In this document: one piece after another, positions 53,169 to 63,039 of the stretch | How the letters are laid out: every line of letters starts with the position of its first letter | Position numbering within the stretch: the stretch's first letter is position 1 | Source: Agarilytica rhodophyticola | GTDB taxonomy: Bacteria; Pseudomonadota; Gammaproteobacteria; Pseudomonadales; Cellvibrionaceae | Direction: 5' to 3' | DNA length: 64,000 bases | NCBI RefSeq assembly: GCF_002157225.2 | Contig: NZ_CP020038.1 | Coordinates: 3,440,501 to 3,504,500, forward strand | Translations under genes and position numbers: made by a program | Notes under the pieces: model-generated | The model's input: only the letters and a program-made list of their open reading frames with translations | What the model was told of the DNA's origin: nothing | Databases searched by the model: none

Positions 53169-54409
53169 AGAATACCACTTTAGCTGAGCATTTTTTTCGA
53201 CATGAATATGCCAAATTGGTGGCGACCTTATGTCGCCGCGTGGGAGCGGAGTATTTTGATAGTGTCGAAGATGCCGTGCAGCGAGCTCTGCTCGCTGCTA
53301 TGGAGTCATGGCCAGTAGCAAGCATACCGGATAAGCCCTCTGCTTGGCTTTATACGACAGCGCTCAATACCCTGATAGATGAAATTCGCAAGCAAAGCGG
53401 CAGGGAGCATATTCTCGCAAGGCAGCAAGAGACCTTGCTAGATCAGGTGGCATTGATGCCTGAAGTTTCGTTTAGTGAAGAATTTCAAGATGATATGGTG
53501 AAGATGTTATTTGTCTGTTGCCACGAACAGGTGCCGAGAGAATCGCAACTGGTTTTTGCCCTTAAGGCCATGTGCGGTTTTAGCATCCAAGAAATTGCCC
53601 AGCGCTTATTTATTTCTGAAGCTAACGCCTATAAACGTTATGGTAGAGCGCGCAATTATTTAAAACAACATGCTCTGGAATTTGCTGAACTCGCTGCGGA
53701 AAAATATCCTTTAAGGTTGCCTGCTGTACATCGTATTATTTATCTTATTTTCACAGAGGGATATTTGTCTGTGAATCAAGCACATAGTCTACGCAAAGAA
53801 ATGTGCGATGAAGCTATTCGTTTAGCATTGCTATTGGCTAACAGCCCACATGGGCAAGCGACAGAAACTTACAGTCTTATTGCACTAATGTACTTTCATG
53901 TAGCGAGACTGGATGCTAGACAAGATGTTTCTGGTGGTTTGATTTTACTAGAAGACCAAGATCGTTCTCTTTGGGATAAAGCAAAAATATATACCGGGTT
54001 TGAATGGCTACAAAAATCTGCACAAGGACATTCTTTTTCACGCTATCACGCTGAAGCTGCAATTGCTGCTGAGCATTGCTTGGCAACATCGTTCGCCGAT
54101 ACCCGCTGGGATAGAATATGTGATAACTATTATCTACTTGAGCAAACAGTCTGTTCTCCAATACACCGTCTAAATCGTGCTGTAGCCTTAGCCCAATGGC
54201 AAGGGGCAGAAGCTGGGTTAAAAATTCTTGCAGACTTTGATGCACCCACGTGGTTGCTGAATTCCTTTGTGTGGGCGGCGGTGTTAGCGTATTTATATCA
54301 GGTTGCCGGCGATATTGAACAGGCAGAAAAATACCGCATCTCTGCTTTTGAGAGGGCACCAACACCTGCTACCCAACAGCTTTTAGCGCAACGTCTTTGT
54401 GGTATTTGA
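53165..54409 (+). CDS. ECF42-type RNA polymerase sigma factor with C-terminal extension
   Basis: A 414-residue sigma factor. Region 2 is in the N-terminal part (YFDSVEDAVQRALLAAMESWPVASIPDKPSAWLYTTALNTLIDEIRK) and region 4 in SQLVFALKAMCGFSIQEIAQRLFISEANAYKRYGRARNYL. The second half (about 200 residues) is a long TPR-like helical extension, as in the ECF42 group, which has no classical anti-sigma. The start is TTG at 53165, overlapping the stop of the DGPF gene. It controls DGPF-type genes in other genera; the regulon here is not visible. Confidence 0.9.
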   Translation: MKNTTLAEHFFRHEYAKLVATLCRRVGAEYFDSVEDAVQRALLAAMESWPVASIPDKPSAWLYTTALNTLIDEIRKQSGREHILARQQETLLDQVALMPEVSFSEEFQDDMVKMLFVCCHEQVPRESQLVFALKAMCGFSIQEIAQRLFISEANAYKRYGRARNYLKQHALEFAELAAEKYPLRLPAVHRIIYLIFTEGYLSVNQAHSLRKEMCDEAIRLALLLANSPHGQATETYSLIALMYFHVARLDARQDVSGGLILLEDQDRSLWDKAKIYTGFEWLQKSAQGHSFSRYHAEAAIAAEHCLATSFADTRWDRICDNYYLLEQTVCSPIHRLNRAVALAQWQGAEAGLKILADFDAPTWLLNSFVWAAVLAYLYQVAGDIEQAEKYRISAFERAPTPATQQLLAQRLCGI

Positions 54410-54567
54410 TATATGAGTTATGTACAAAACTTTACTCAAGAAAAAGAGGTCTCGAATATCTGTAAGTACAAGCTATAAGTGCAAGTTCGTGTTTAAAGCT
54501 TAGATTTGCAGCGCACCAATAATTTACATTGGTGGCTGGATAGGATGTGTTAACACAAATCGCTACA

Positions 54568-55743
54568 TTAAAATTGAACAGGCAGTGCTTGAGATAGAAA
54601 ACTACCCACAACAAGGTAGACTTGCCAATTTCCATTTAGTATTTGTTGTAACTCTTCTGAGCTGAGATCCAGACCTTGCTCTTGAGCGTGTTGTAAGGAT
54701 AATCCCTGTTGAATATCTACCTGCCATTGAAGATTTAATTGTTGTATGTTGCCAGTAGAGACATCTACGTAGAAGTCTATTTGTAAAGGCTCTTCCTGGT
54801 CTAGTTTCATAAAAATCAACGAGGCAGGTAATAGCGTTTTGTCAGCATGAATTAAACTTAACTCTTCGCTAGGTAGGGATATCTGGCAATTGAGGCTATG
54901 TGTTTTTGCGTCTTCTGTTGTAACTGCCAGCTTTGTTTCTGTTGTATCCGTAGCGATGATATTGCTAACAAAAGGAGAGGGAACTTTTGCTTCGCTATTT
55001 ACTTTACTCGTTTGGGCGTCTGCATCGATAAAGGAGGGGTAACCGGTAATATTAAAGTGTTCAATATTGCTCCCGTGGTCATAAGAGATAACCATAACAC
55101 TGTAAGCGTCATTGATATTGGGAATATCAAAAAAATCTTTTAAATCTATGATTTTGATGCCAGTGCCAATATCTTTCCCACGCGCTTCTGAAGGCTTGGC
55201 TTTACTTTGTGAGGGTGGGGGCACCATAAGCCGCTTTCCGGATGGTGTTTTCTTAGAAAAGCGTGCTACCTTAACTTGCCCTGAAGATCGATTGACTAAG
55301 ATGATATGTGTATTAAGCACTTCCGATACTTGCCAATCTCGCAGGGTGCTTGTATGAGACACAAATATAATCGGTAATTGGCTATGGTTTTTACCATTTA
55401 CATTCTTGGGGGCGCTAACGGCATAGACGATTTCTGGTTCAGCGTCAGAAAAAATAGCATCGCCACGTAGAGCTTTCGCAATTGCTACTTCGTAAGCACT
55501 TTTGTCTTCTTCGTTTATATGAAAATATTGTTCATCAGAGAAGTCTAAGACATCACTGATTACTTTATGCTTTTCATTCATTCCCGTTTTACCTTTTTGT
55601 TGTGTTCTGGTTTGCTGTGCCTTCGATTTCAGATCTTGTTGCATTGAAGGCGGGGGCATTGATATGGGGTTAGCGCAAGACACTGACGTCCACAAAAAAG
55701 CCAGAGCTATTAATATTCGTCTTTTTTTACCTATATTTTTCAT
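54568..55743 (-). CDS. Exported protein of unknown function
   Basis: A 391-residue protein. The N-terminus is a signal peptide (KKRRILIALAFLWTSVSCANP), with either lipidation at the Cys or cleavage after SCA. The mature part is soluble and beta-rich in its last 150 residues (SLPSEELSLIHADKTLLPASL, FYVDVSTGNIQQLNLQWQVD). It is the last gene of a same-strand run after the metallopeptidase gene (46-bp gap). It could be an accessory or periplasmic immunity protein of the upstream proteins, which is inference only. No family recognised. Confidence 0.7.
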   Translation of the reverse strand: MKNIGKKRRILIALAFLWTSVSCANPISMPPPSMQQDLKSKAQQTRTQQKGKTGMNEKHKVISDVLDFSDEQYFHINEEDKSAYEVAIAKALRGDAIFSDAEPEIVYAVSAPKNVNGKNHSQLPIIFVSHTSTLRDWQVSEVLNTHIILVNRSSGQVKVARFSKKTPSGKRLMVPPPSQSKAKPSEARGKDIGTGIKIIDLKDFFDIPNINDAYSVMVISYDHGSNIEHFNITGYPSFIDADAQTSKVNSEAKVPSPFVSNIIATDTTETKLAVTTEDAKTHSLNCQISLPSEELSLIHADKTLLPASLIFMKLDQEEPLQIDFYVDVSTGNIQQLNLQWQVDIQQGLSLQHAQEQGLDLSSEELQQILNGNWQVYLVVGSFLSQALPVQF

Positions 55744-55789
55744 CGATCAACTTGTTGCCCGTTGGAGCGAGTTTTTACTCATAACATAT

Positions 55790-58700
55790 TCATACTATGT
55801 CTGACATATCTTGTACAAGCAAATACGGGTGACATACATCACAATAACGGTTAAGCGATCCTTTTATTGGTCCTGCATCGTACATCACGCACTTGTTAGT
55901 TAGGTAGCGGCAGTGATTACCTTGATTATTTGCATTTTTCTGATTCGGATGTCGCGGAATGCCTTTAATTCCACCAGCGGGGTCACCCTCAACGACTTGT
56001 CTGAAAGCATGGCCGATTTCATGTACAATGGTATTTTGAAAATCCTCTTTTTCTAACTGTGTGCCTTTTGCCTTATAAACGGCTAAAATACGTTTCATAA
56101 ATGATTCGCCTAAATAGCCAGCAGCGCCTTGAATAACCAAATCTTCTATCCATATGTGAGTATTGGGTTTAATCCCTTTTAATTTGCTAGGGGTTTTAAC
56201 CGTCACTTCTGTTAATTTTTTTCTTTTTTGATTGACTGTAATATCTCCTTTCCCTAATTTACCGCGTCTGACATTAACATATTTAGAGCTTACTTTTTCT
56301 GCTGCAACCCATTTGCCACTCACTAATAGATTTCTACCTTGGAGAGGGGGATCTATAACAAGTTTATCTGTCTCAATATCTATCGGGAATTTATTTGCGT
56401 AATCTTTCGCGCTCTTAGCTTTGGTTTTGCCATCCGGATCCCATTGAGCATCACATACCAGAATAGGAATTTTTATGGGAGTATCCGCTATTGGGCCATC
56501 GCCTTTAAAAAAATGTTTTTTATTGTTTTCTGATACCACCAATACATTATCTGTTCCGCCATTGACTCGCACCATGTATTCTGGATAGAGCGCTTGTGGC
56601 TTGAACTTAGAAACTTGCTGTGTAGAAACTTTTATTTCTGGCGCTTCATCCATGAAGGCTTTGACATTGTCATATTGTTGTATTGCCGGCGCTAAGCTTG
56701 GCATGTTAATGCCATCGACTTTTACATATTGGCACCAAAACTTTCGCCACACGTTAATGGCGTCCTTGGCACTTACAGGTTTTCTCTTCGCTAAATCAGT
56801 ATGACCTGGTATATATTTAGCCAAATGGGGATCTTCGTTGATATAGCAGGCGGGTGTAAATATATCGCCGCCAAATTGGCTGAGTACTACCTCTTGCGAC
56901 ACTTCACCATTGCTATCTGTTTTCCCACAAAGATGTAAAAAATCGTCTTCTTTATTTTTGTCTTTATGTTTAACATCACTGTCTATTTTGTCCCACTTCC
57001 AGGTCTTGGGTAGACCTTTTGCCCCCCAATTGGCGGCTTTCTTGTTATTGGCATTCGCGGCTAACATGAAGTGCACGTCGATATCTTTAATTTTTGTACT
57101 AAGCTTGGCTTTAAGTGTGATTTTTCTACCTTTGGGAACACTGTCTAAATTGATGTAGTAGCGTTTGTTACTTGCGTCCCAGGCCGCAGCCTTACCTGGG
57201 GTCGGTGTATAGTCAAGGGCAATATCTTCAAGTTTGATCGGACTGAACACAGCAAAATCAGCATTTCTTTTCGGGGTTTTGCTTAAACCACCTTGTTTTC
57301 GGTCAAGGCCAAGGTCAAGCACCACATCCCCTTGTTTTTGACACGCGGTGGTACCTTCAACCCAAAACTCTTTGTTATCGACCAATAAGTCTTTTAATTT
57401 GACTTTGACCGGGAAGGTGGCTTTTTTGCCACTTTCTTGTTGATCAAAGATTGTCGTGCTTCCCGATGTGTTTTTTTCACTGAGTATAATATCGTAATCA
57501 TCACACCCCTTCGGTAGGTGTGATTTTTCCAGTTTTTTAAGAACGATTTTACCCCGGTCATGGTTAGCATTATTCTGCACATGTAAAACACGGCCTTTAT
57601 TGACTTTATCATCATCGGATAACTTAATTTGGTCAGGAATTTTTTCATCTTTGAGTTTTTTATGGTAGTCGTCTATAGGATCAACATTTGGGTTTATTTT
57701 GACTTTATTGAGTTTTGATATGTCATTTTTGTACACTTCTAAGATCAACTCAGCAACCCCCATCTCCTGAGTTGCTGGAGGCTTGATAATAAAGTCACTA
57801 TTAGATGATTTTTCTGCTGTAAGCTTTAAGGTTATTTTTCCCGATGTCTTACCTTTCAACCATACTTCTAACTTCTTACCTCCAGTGATATGTTTTTTGT
57901 CTATTACTTTTTTTATATTCAGTACTTTGGTAAGTTTTTCATCTTCGAAAAGCTCTATTTTACCTGCCCCTGAAACTTCAAACCTGGCCCCCTTGTCAAA
58001 AACAGGTGAGGGGCTGTCTTGAGTTAGGGAAAGCTCAATTCGTGTGGCTTGAGTTAAGATTTTATTGTCTTTGCTTGCATTTTTTTGTTTAACATTTCTA
58101 TCTTGCAATATTAAAAGGTATTCACAGTCAATTTTGGGGGTAATATTGATCTTCTTGGGATCTTCAGGTTGAGTCTCGGGTGCAAGTTCATGAGGGCGCA
58201 CCCCAGGTAGGTTTGATACACCATCTTGCACTATAGGTTTTTCATCGGGCTTAATCGGCTCGCTGTCTTCGAGTATAATAATTTCTTTGTTTAATATTTT
58301 TTCCGTCAGCTTTTGTTTAACGGTATTATTTGCTGTAGATACTTGGGATGTTTTGAGCTTAGGTGTATATGTTTTATTTGGTGAAGTATTATTTATATCA
58401 TTATCTACAGACAAGATATTGGTAATTAGATCTACCTGAGAGTCATCTGAGAGAACTTCATCAACAAATTCTTCGGTGTTTTTTTGGGTAGTCAGAACGT
58501 TGGGCTTTTTCTTACTGATAAGTGTTTTCTCATCTGTATGAGAAAGTATAAAAGTTATGCCTTTTTTGTTTTTAACGATTCGCTGTTCGATGGGTATAGA
58601 AAGGATGCCTGTGTGTATATTTTTATAAAATTTTATTTTGCCGGCAACCATAAGCTGCGCCAATATATGTTTCGGAATATGATGATTTTGGTTACTTGTA

Positions 58701-58894
58701 ATATAGCCCTTGACAGTAAACTCAGATACCAATGTCAACCAATATTTGTCTTCCCGGTTAAAATTGTTGAGAAAACGCAGTGCACTTAATTCATCGTTAA
58801 ATTGTTGTGGATCTCTATTTGCCGAGGCGTTATCCGTTAATATGTGAAGTGTATAACTTACTCCGAAAACATTGCTTAAAGTAATTGGCGCCAT
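55790..58894 (-). CDS. Large protein with C-terminal zinc-metallopeptidase domain (VgrG2b-like), candidate effector
   Basis: A 1034-residue protein. The first 130 residues look like an N-terminal adaptor-like domain, then a Lys/Thr-rich linker region and several beta-rich segments. The C-terminal part has H958-E-I-G-H962, a third ligand candidate H994 in GNHCRY, C1001-V-M-Y and C1017-D-V-C1020 close to a QDMS end. This order (HExxH, HC, CVM, CxxC) resembles the metallopeptidase domain of the T6SS effector VgrG2b. No signal peptide is seen. The locus lacks VgrG and secretion genes here. Effector status is inferred from the domain and gene arrangement. Confidence 0.6.
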   Translation of the reverse strand: MAPITLSNVFGVSYTLHILTDNASANRDPQQFNDELSALRFLNNFNREDKYWLTLVSEFTVKGYITSNQNHHIPKHILAQLMVAGKIKFYKNIHTGILSIPIEQRIVKNKKGITFILSHTDEKTLISKKKPNVLTTQKNTEEFVDEVLSDDSQVDLITNILSVDNDINNTSPNKTYTPKLKTSQVSTANNTVKQKLTEKILNKEIIILEDSEPIKPDEKPIVQDGVSNLPGVRPHELAPETQPEDPKKINITPKIDCEYLLILQDRNVKQKNASKDNKILTQATRIELSLTQDSPSPVFDKGARFEVSGAGKIELFEDEKLTKVLNIKKVIDKKHITGGKKLEVWLKGKTSGKITLKLTAEKSSNSDFIIKPPATQEMGVAELILEVYKNDISKLNKVKINPNVDPIDDYHKKLKDEKIPDQIKLSDDDKVNKGRVLHVQNNANHDRGKIVLKKLEKSHLPKGCDDYDIILSEKNTSGSTTIFDQQESGKKATFPVKVKLKDLLVDNKEFWVEGTTACQKQGDVVLDLGLDRKQGGLSKTPKRNADFAVFSPIKLEDIALDYTPTPGKAAAWDASNKRYYINLDSVPKGRKITLKAKLSTKIKDIDVHFMLAANANNKKAANWGAKGLPKTWKWDKIDSDVKHKDKNKEDDFLHLCGKTDSNGEVSQEVVLSQFGGDIFTPACYINEDPHLAKYIPGHTDLAKRKPVSAKDAINVWRKFWCQYVKVDGINMPSLAPAIQQYDNVKAFMDEAPEIKVSTQQVSKFKPQALYPEYMVRVNGGTDNVLVVSENNKKHFFKGDGPIADTPIKIPILVCDAQWDPDGKTKAKSAKDYANKFPIDIETDKLVIDPPLQGRNLLVSGKWVAAEKVSSKYVNVRRGKLGKGDITVNQKRKKLTEVTVKTPSKLKGIKPNTHIWIEDLVIQGAAGYLGESFMKRILAVYKAKGTQLEKEDFQNTIVHEIGHAFRQVVEGDPAGGIKGIPRHPNQKNANNQGNHCRYLTNKCVMYDAGPIKGSLNRYCDVCHPYLLVQDMSDIV

Positions 58895-59226
58895 ATAGTC
58901 AACTTACATGTATAAGGGGCACTTATTATTTTATTTTGCTTAACCCCGTTGTTTAAATTGCAAACAGTGAATCTGTTTAGTTTTACTGGCATAGTATACG
59001 ACGATGATATGGCTCAATTAATCAAGTGCGGAATGAAAAAGTTGTTAGAATCAACATTTTGGCGCACATTGTCTTTGTGCGTATAAAATTAACATATCTT
59101 TGACTGTAGCTGCGCAAAACATTTTTTGATACTGAAAAGTTTGCGCAGCTATCAGTGTCTGCAGCCACTATTGTGCAGTCACTAGTGTCGAGTAAAATAA
59201 ATAGTCGAATTACCTTTATCTCACAG
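58895..59226. other. Intergenic between the two large minus-strand genes
   Basis: 332 bp separate the Pro-rich gene from the metallopeptidase gene. It holds the perfect 12-bp inverted repeat at 59107-59151 and no gene. Confidence 0.5.
59107..59151 (-). promoter_or_regulatory. 12-bp inverted repeat, attenuator or terminator candidate
   Basis: TAGCTGCGCAAA (59107-59118) and TTTGCGCAGCTA (59140-59151) pair perfectly across a 21-nt loop. On the transcribed (minus) strand it lies downstream of the Pro-rich gene and upstream of the metallopeptidase gene. It has no T run, so partial termination or RNA stability are possible roles. Confidence 0.5.
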
Positions 59227-60495
59227 CTACCTCACCACATCCCAAAATTCATTTCGCCATTGAGTATAGGCAGGAGAATTTCTAAACGAAAAAGGTAACA
59301 TGTTAAGATAAGTGCCGGGAATATATGCAACAGTGCCGGCTAAACCTGCGGTGTAAAAAACTTCGTGACAGGTGTGCATGCCGCCACCTACAAGATAGGC
59401 TACACAGGCCATGACATATTGCTTATAAAATTCATTATTAGTAAGAATACCTGGAAAAAATGACATGGCCGATGCTATTAATGTACTTGTTGTACCTGAG
59501 GCTGAGGCACTGAAATTAAGGCGATTGTTTGCTAAACCTTGCGCATAGGGGGTGTGCAGGGCGCCTGTAACGGCAAACATATCGATACCACGGCGTCGCG
59601 TCATTTGAGCAGTTGGATAATTGCCTAAACCATTGTTGCCAACACCAGCACGTTGTAAGGCGGCAATGCCCTGAGCCATACTGGCTCCTGGAACAATGCC
59701 TGGTGTGTTGGGAATGATGCCTGGAATACTATGTGTCGGAGCTTTGGGATTACGATTAGCGCGGCCACGCGGCCCGCCCTGATCGAACCAAGCCTCACGC
59801 ACGCCACGTCTGCGTGCTTCATCTCGTGTGGTGTCTAATACTGCGGAACCAGGACGTCGGCTCTCTATGGTGACATAAATCTCAAAAAATACATCATAAA
59901 GCGACATACTTCTTGGCACATCGTCACCATTAATAACCCGAATCCAACGGGCAATATTTGCCATAGGCTGCGCTTGTATTACTGGGGTAAATCCCGGTCC
60001 AAAATGCCGACCAAAGCTGGTAGGGCTACCTAAATGCCGACCGGCTTGCATTACCGTGTTGATGGGGCCTCTTCTACCAGGAACCAACGCTCCCCATGAA
60101 GGCTGCGCCGCTAAGTGATGTACACGTTGCATTTTTTGAGCAAAGGTTGCTCCTGGCGGTGTTGGTGGTGGCGGCGGTGGCATATTGGCTACAAACTGCC
60201 GAATGCCTTCCGTCACTCGGGTGCGAGCAGCCTGTGTAAACTGGGGGTTGTCGATCATAAGCATCCCCAGTGCCGAGTCACAATATTTACGTCGTAGTTT
60301 ATACTCTTGGGTGGTATAGCGTCGAATTTGTGGCGTAGCCGCACCGATTTGATTACGTTGCTGCAATGGCCCGTAAACTACTTCGCCAGTTTGATTCACA
60401 ATGCCGATAGGTTGGTGATTCCACGGTGGATTCGCCGGTGCATTTACCTGGCGATAATTGTTAGGATTTGCCGGATCAAATATTTGATAAGCCAT
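59227..60495 (-). CDS. Pro-rich protein of unknown function (possible effector partner)
   Basis: A 422-residue protein. The N-terminal 90 residues are polar and Asn/Pro-rich, with a Pro run (MPPPPPPTPPG, about residues 130-140). The C-terminal 120 residues are compact and well ordered (SASASGTTSTLIASAMSFFPGILTNN and KQYVMACVAYLVGGGMHTCHEVFYTAGLAG). HTCHE may be a metal or catalytic site. No signal peptide. It is encoded upstream of the metallopeptidase protein on the same strand. No family recognised. Confidence 0.65.
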   Translation of the reverse strand: MAYQIFDPANPNNYRQVNAPANPPWNHQPIGIVNQTGEVVYGPLQQRNQIGAATPQIRRYTTQEYKLRRKYCDSALGMLMIDNPQFTQAARTRVTEGIRQFVANMPPPPPPTPPGATFAQKMQRVHHLAAQPSWGALVPGRRGPINTVMQAGRHLGSPTSFGRHFGPGFTPVIQAQPMANIARWIRVINGDDVPRSMSLYDVFFEIYVTIESRRPGSAVLDTTRDEARRRGVREAWFDQGGPRGRANRNPKAPTHSIPGIIPNTPGIVPGASMAQGIAALQRAGVGNNGLGNYPTAQMTRRRGIDMFAVTGALHTPYAQGLANNRLNFSASASGTTSTLIASAMSFFPGILTNNEFYKQYVMACVAYLVGGGMHTCHEVFYTAGLAGTVAYIPGTYLNMLPFSFRNSPAYTQWRNEFWDVVR

Positions 60496-61070
60496 TTTTA
60501 TTACTTCCTTAATATAAAATACAAGTTCGAAAAATAAAGGTGTAGAAATACATGTGAAAATCTTCTTCAGACGATTTTCAGCGCATTAATTACTCGAATC
60601 TTTTAAAAACTCCCAAAGAACTGTATGCCCTATGTGTATTTAAGTACGGAAGAGTATCGTAGTTCGTTGCAGTTAATAGGAAAAAATTATTAAAGAGATA
60701 ATTATATTTAATGTGTTACCTAAATTAACATGTTGTCGAAAGAGGTATTGCGTTTCTGATATTTAAATAAATAACTTATATCTGATCAACTTAAATGGCA
60801 TCGTTTAGGTAAATCTTTTTGATGTTATGTGCGGCTAATTTTTGATCGCTTTGGCGGGGTTTAGAGCCTTCCGGTGATTCGTCTTGAATTTGTGACGATA
60901 CGGCTGTTTGAAAAGGTTCGAAAATACCGTCGTTTCTCCGAACTTCTTTAACTGGAATAAAATATCGAATCGCATGTGATGGAAATAGCTACTGCATACT
61001 TTTTGTTACATCCAGATTTGTCTGCACTATTTTATTATAAATACGTTTTGTTGTGCCCAGCGTTTTATGA
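60496..61070. other. Intergenic, with a possible short remnant
   Basis: 575 bp between the Pro-rich gene and the ABC exporter. A minus-strand frame at 60791-60988 encodes a coherent 65-residue peptide (AIRYFIPVKEVRRNDGIFEP and onward to IKKIYLNDAI) without an ATG or clear ribosome-binding site. It may be a remnant or a gene with a rare start. Nothing else is seen. Confidence 0.3.
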
Positions 61071-62831
61071 CTAACTTTGAAATTGTAAGTCTGCTAGTCG
61101 TTTATAGAGAGCATTACTTTTAATTAAGTGATGATGGGTGCCAACGGCCAGTAATTTTCCCTTGTCCATGACGGCAATGCGATCGGCATTTTTTACGGTG
61201 GCCAAACGGTGTGCCACAACCAGTGTAGTTCTGCCTTGCATTAAATGATCGAGGGCTTGTTGCACCAAATATTCGCTATGAGCGTCGAGGGCACTAGTGG
61301 CTTCATCCAGCAACAGTATCGGTGCATCTACTAATAGTGCCCTGGCGATTGCCAATCTTTGTTTTTGACCTCCAGAAAGCCCTAAGCCGCTATCGCCCAG
61401 ATCAGTGTCGTAGCCTTGCGGTAGTTGCGAAATAAAATCATGAGCATTGGCTGCTATGGCGGCAGTTTCGATGTGTTCCTGCGTTGCCTCAGGTCGACCG
61501 AAGGCTAAATTATCTTTGATCGAGCCGAAGAACAGGGCAGGGTGTTGGGATACAAAAGCGAAACACTTACGAAGATCTTTCGGGTCGAGTTGTCGTATAT
61601 CTTCACCTTCTAAATAAATACGGCCGCTACTGCTATCGGTAAAACGCAGTAGCAGGTCGAATAAGGTGGATTTACCTGCGCCAGAGGGGCCGACAATAGC
61701 CAGGGTTTCTCCAGGATGAATATCCAAACTTAATCGGTCGATGGCATTGTATTCTGGTCTACTGGGGTAATGAAAGCTGACCTCGTCCAGCTGTATGCGT
61801 CCAGAGACTCTTTGCGGCAAGAAGGCCTGCTGTTCCTTCGGTGCGGTGATATTATTTTGTGCCTCCAGCAGTTCGACAATTCTTTCACTTGCCCCGGCGG
61901 CGCGTTGTAACTCACCGATAACTTCACTAATAGCGCCCAGTGCGGAACCAACGATAATACTGTAAAAGACAAATGCCGCTAATTCACCACCGCTGATATT
62001 GCCATTAATAACGTCCATGCCGCCTGCCCATAGCATCATACCGATAGCCCCTAGTACCAGCACAATAACAAGAGTAATCAACATTGCGCGTTGTACAATC
62101 CGTTGCTTGGCAATACTAAATGCCTCCTCCACATGTGCGCTAAATGTGGCTTTATCAATGGACTGATGGTTGTACGCTTGAACCGTTTTAATTTGCGTCA
62201 AGCGTTCGCCAACATAAGCGCCGACGTCGGCGACTCTGTCCTGACTTTGGCGTGATAGACCTCGCACCCGGCGACCAAAAATAACAATAGGGGCAACGAC
62301 TAATGGGAGTGAGATAACAACGATACTCGTAAGCTTGATGTTGGTAATAAATAACCAAATCACACCGCCAATCATCATAATAAAATTGCGCAGAGCCACC
62401 GACATGGACGAGCCGATGACAGATTGTAAGATGGTGGTGTCAGCTGTCAGACGAGATTGTATTTCTAAGCCCCGATTGCTATCAAAAAATTCAGGGTGCA
62501 AATCAATAATGTGGCTGAATACTGTTCTACGTATGTCGGCCACCACACGTTCACCTAACCAGGTTACCCAGTAGAAACGCATGAAGGTGCCCAATGCTAG
62601 AGCACCAATAAGTCCAAAGAAAATCAATATATAATGACGCAACAGTTCTGGAGAGCTGGTAGCAAAGCCCTCATCGATTAACAGACGAACACCTTGCCCC
62701 ATAAATAATGTGATGCCCGAGGTAAATAGCAGGGCACACAGGGCGATAACAATAGGCAGCCGATAGGGCGCCACAAAGCCCAGCATAACTCTTAATGCAT
62801 TTGTGCGTTTTGGCGGTAGAGGGGTATCCAT
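61071..62831 (-). CDS. MsbA-like ABC exporter (fused TMD-NBD)
   Basis: A 586-residue half-transporter. Six transmembrane helices fill residues 1-310, with the coupling-helix region typical of MsbA/MDR exporters. The ATPase domain has Walker A GPSGAGKST, signature LSGGQKQR, Walker B LLLDEATSALD and the AHRLATV H-loop. It works as a homodimer, exporting a lipid, drug or similar compound. The start is at 62831 (MDTPLPPKRTNALRVM). It is a single gene; substrate unknown. Confidence 0.93.
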   Translation of the reverse strand: MDTPLPPKRTNALRVMLGFVAPYRLPIVIALCALLFTSGITLFMGQGVRLLIDEGFATSSPELLRHYILIFFGLIGALALGTFMRFYWVTWLGERVVADIRRTVFSHIIDLHPEFFDSNRGLEIQSRLTADTTILQSVIGSSMSVALRNFIMMIGGVIWLFITNIKLTSIVVISLPLVVAPIVIFGRRVRGLSRQSQDRVADVGAYVGERLTQIKTVQAYNHQSIDKATFSAHVEEAFSIAKQRIVQRAMLITLVIVLVLGAIGMMLWAGGMDVINGNISGGELAAFVFYSIIVGSALGAISEVIGELQRAAGASERIVELLEAQNNITAPKEQQAFLPQRVSGRIQLDEVSFHYPSRPEYNAIDRLSLDIHPGETLAIVGPSGAGKSTLFDLLLRFTDSSSGRIYLEGEDIRQLDPKDLRKCFAFVSQHPALFFGSIKDNLAFGRPEATQEHIETAAIAANAHDFISQLPQGYDTDLGDSGLGLSGGQKQRLAIARALLVDAPILLLDEATSALDAHSEYLVQQALDHLMQGRTTLVVAHRLATVKNADRIAVMDKGKLLAVGTHHHLIKSNALYKRLADLQFQS

Positions 62832-63039
62832 ATGGCGTATATTTATGTCGTATTGAAGGTATTGAGTTGCTCGATGTTAGTGTAAAAAGTAATGTGTTGA
62901 TTGGGGCCGAACTCTAAAACAAGAGTGTGAACATTATGTCTCTACAAAAATCATTCGCTGATAGAATGAATATGGGGGCGTTGTTGATAAACTCAAATAC
63001 TCTCAGAACCGATTAGATATAAGACAAAAAGGAAAGAAT

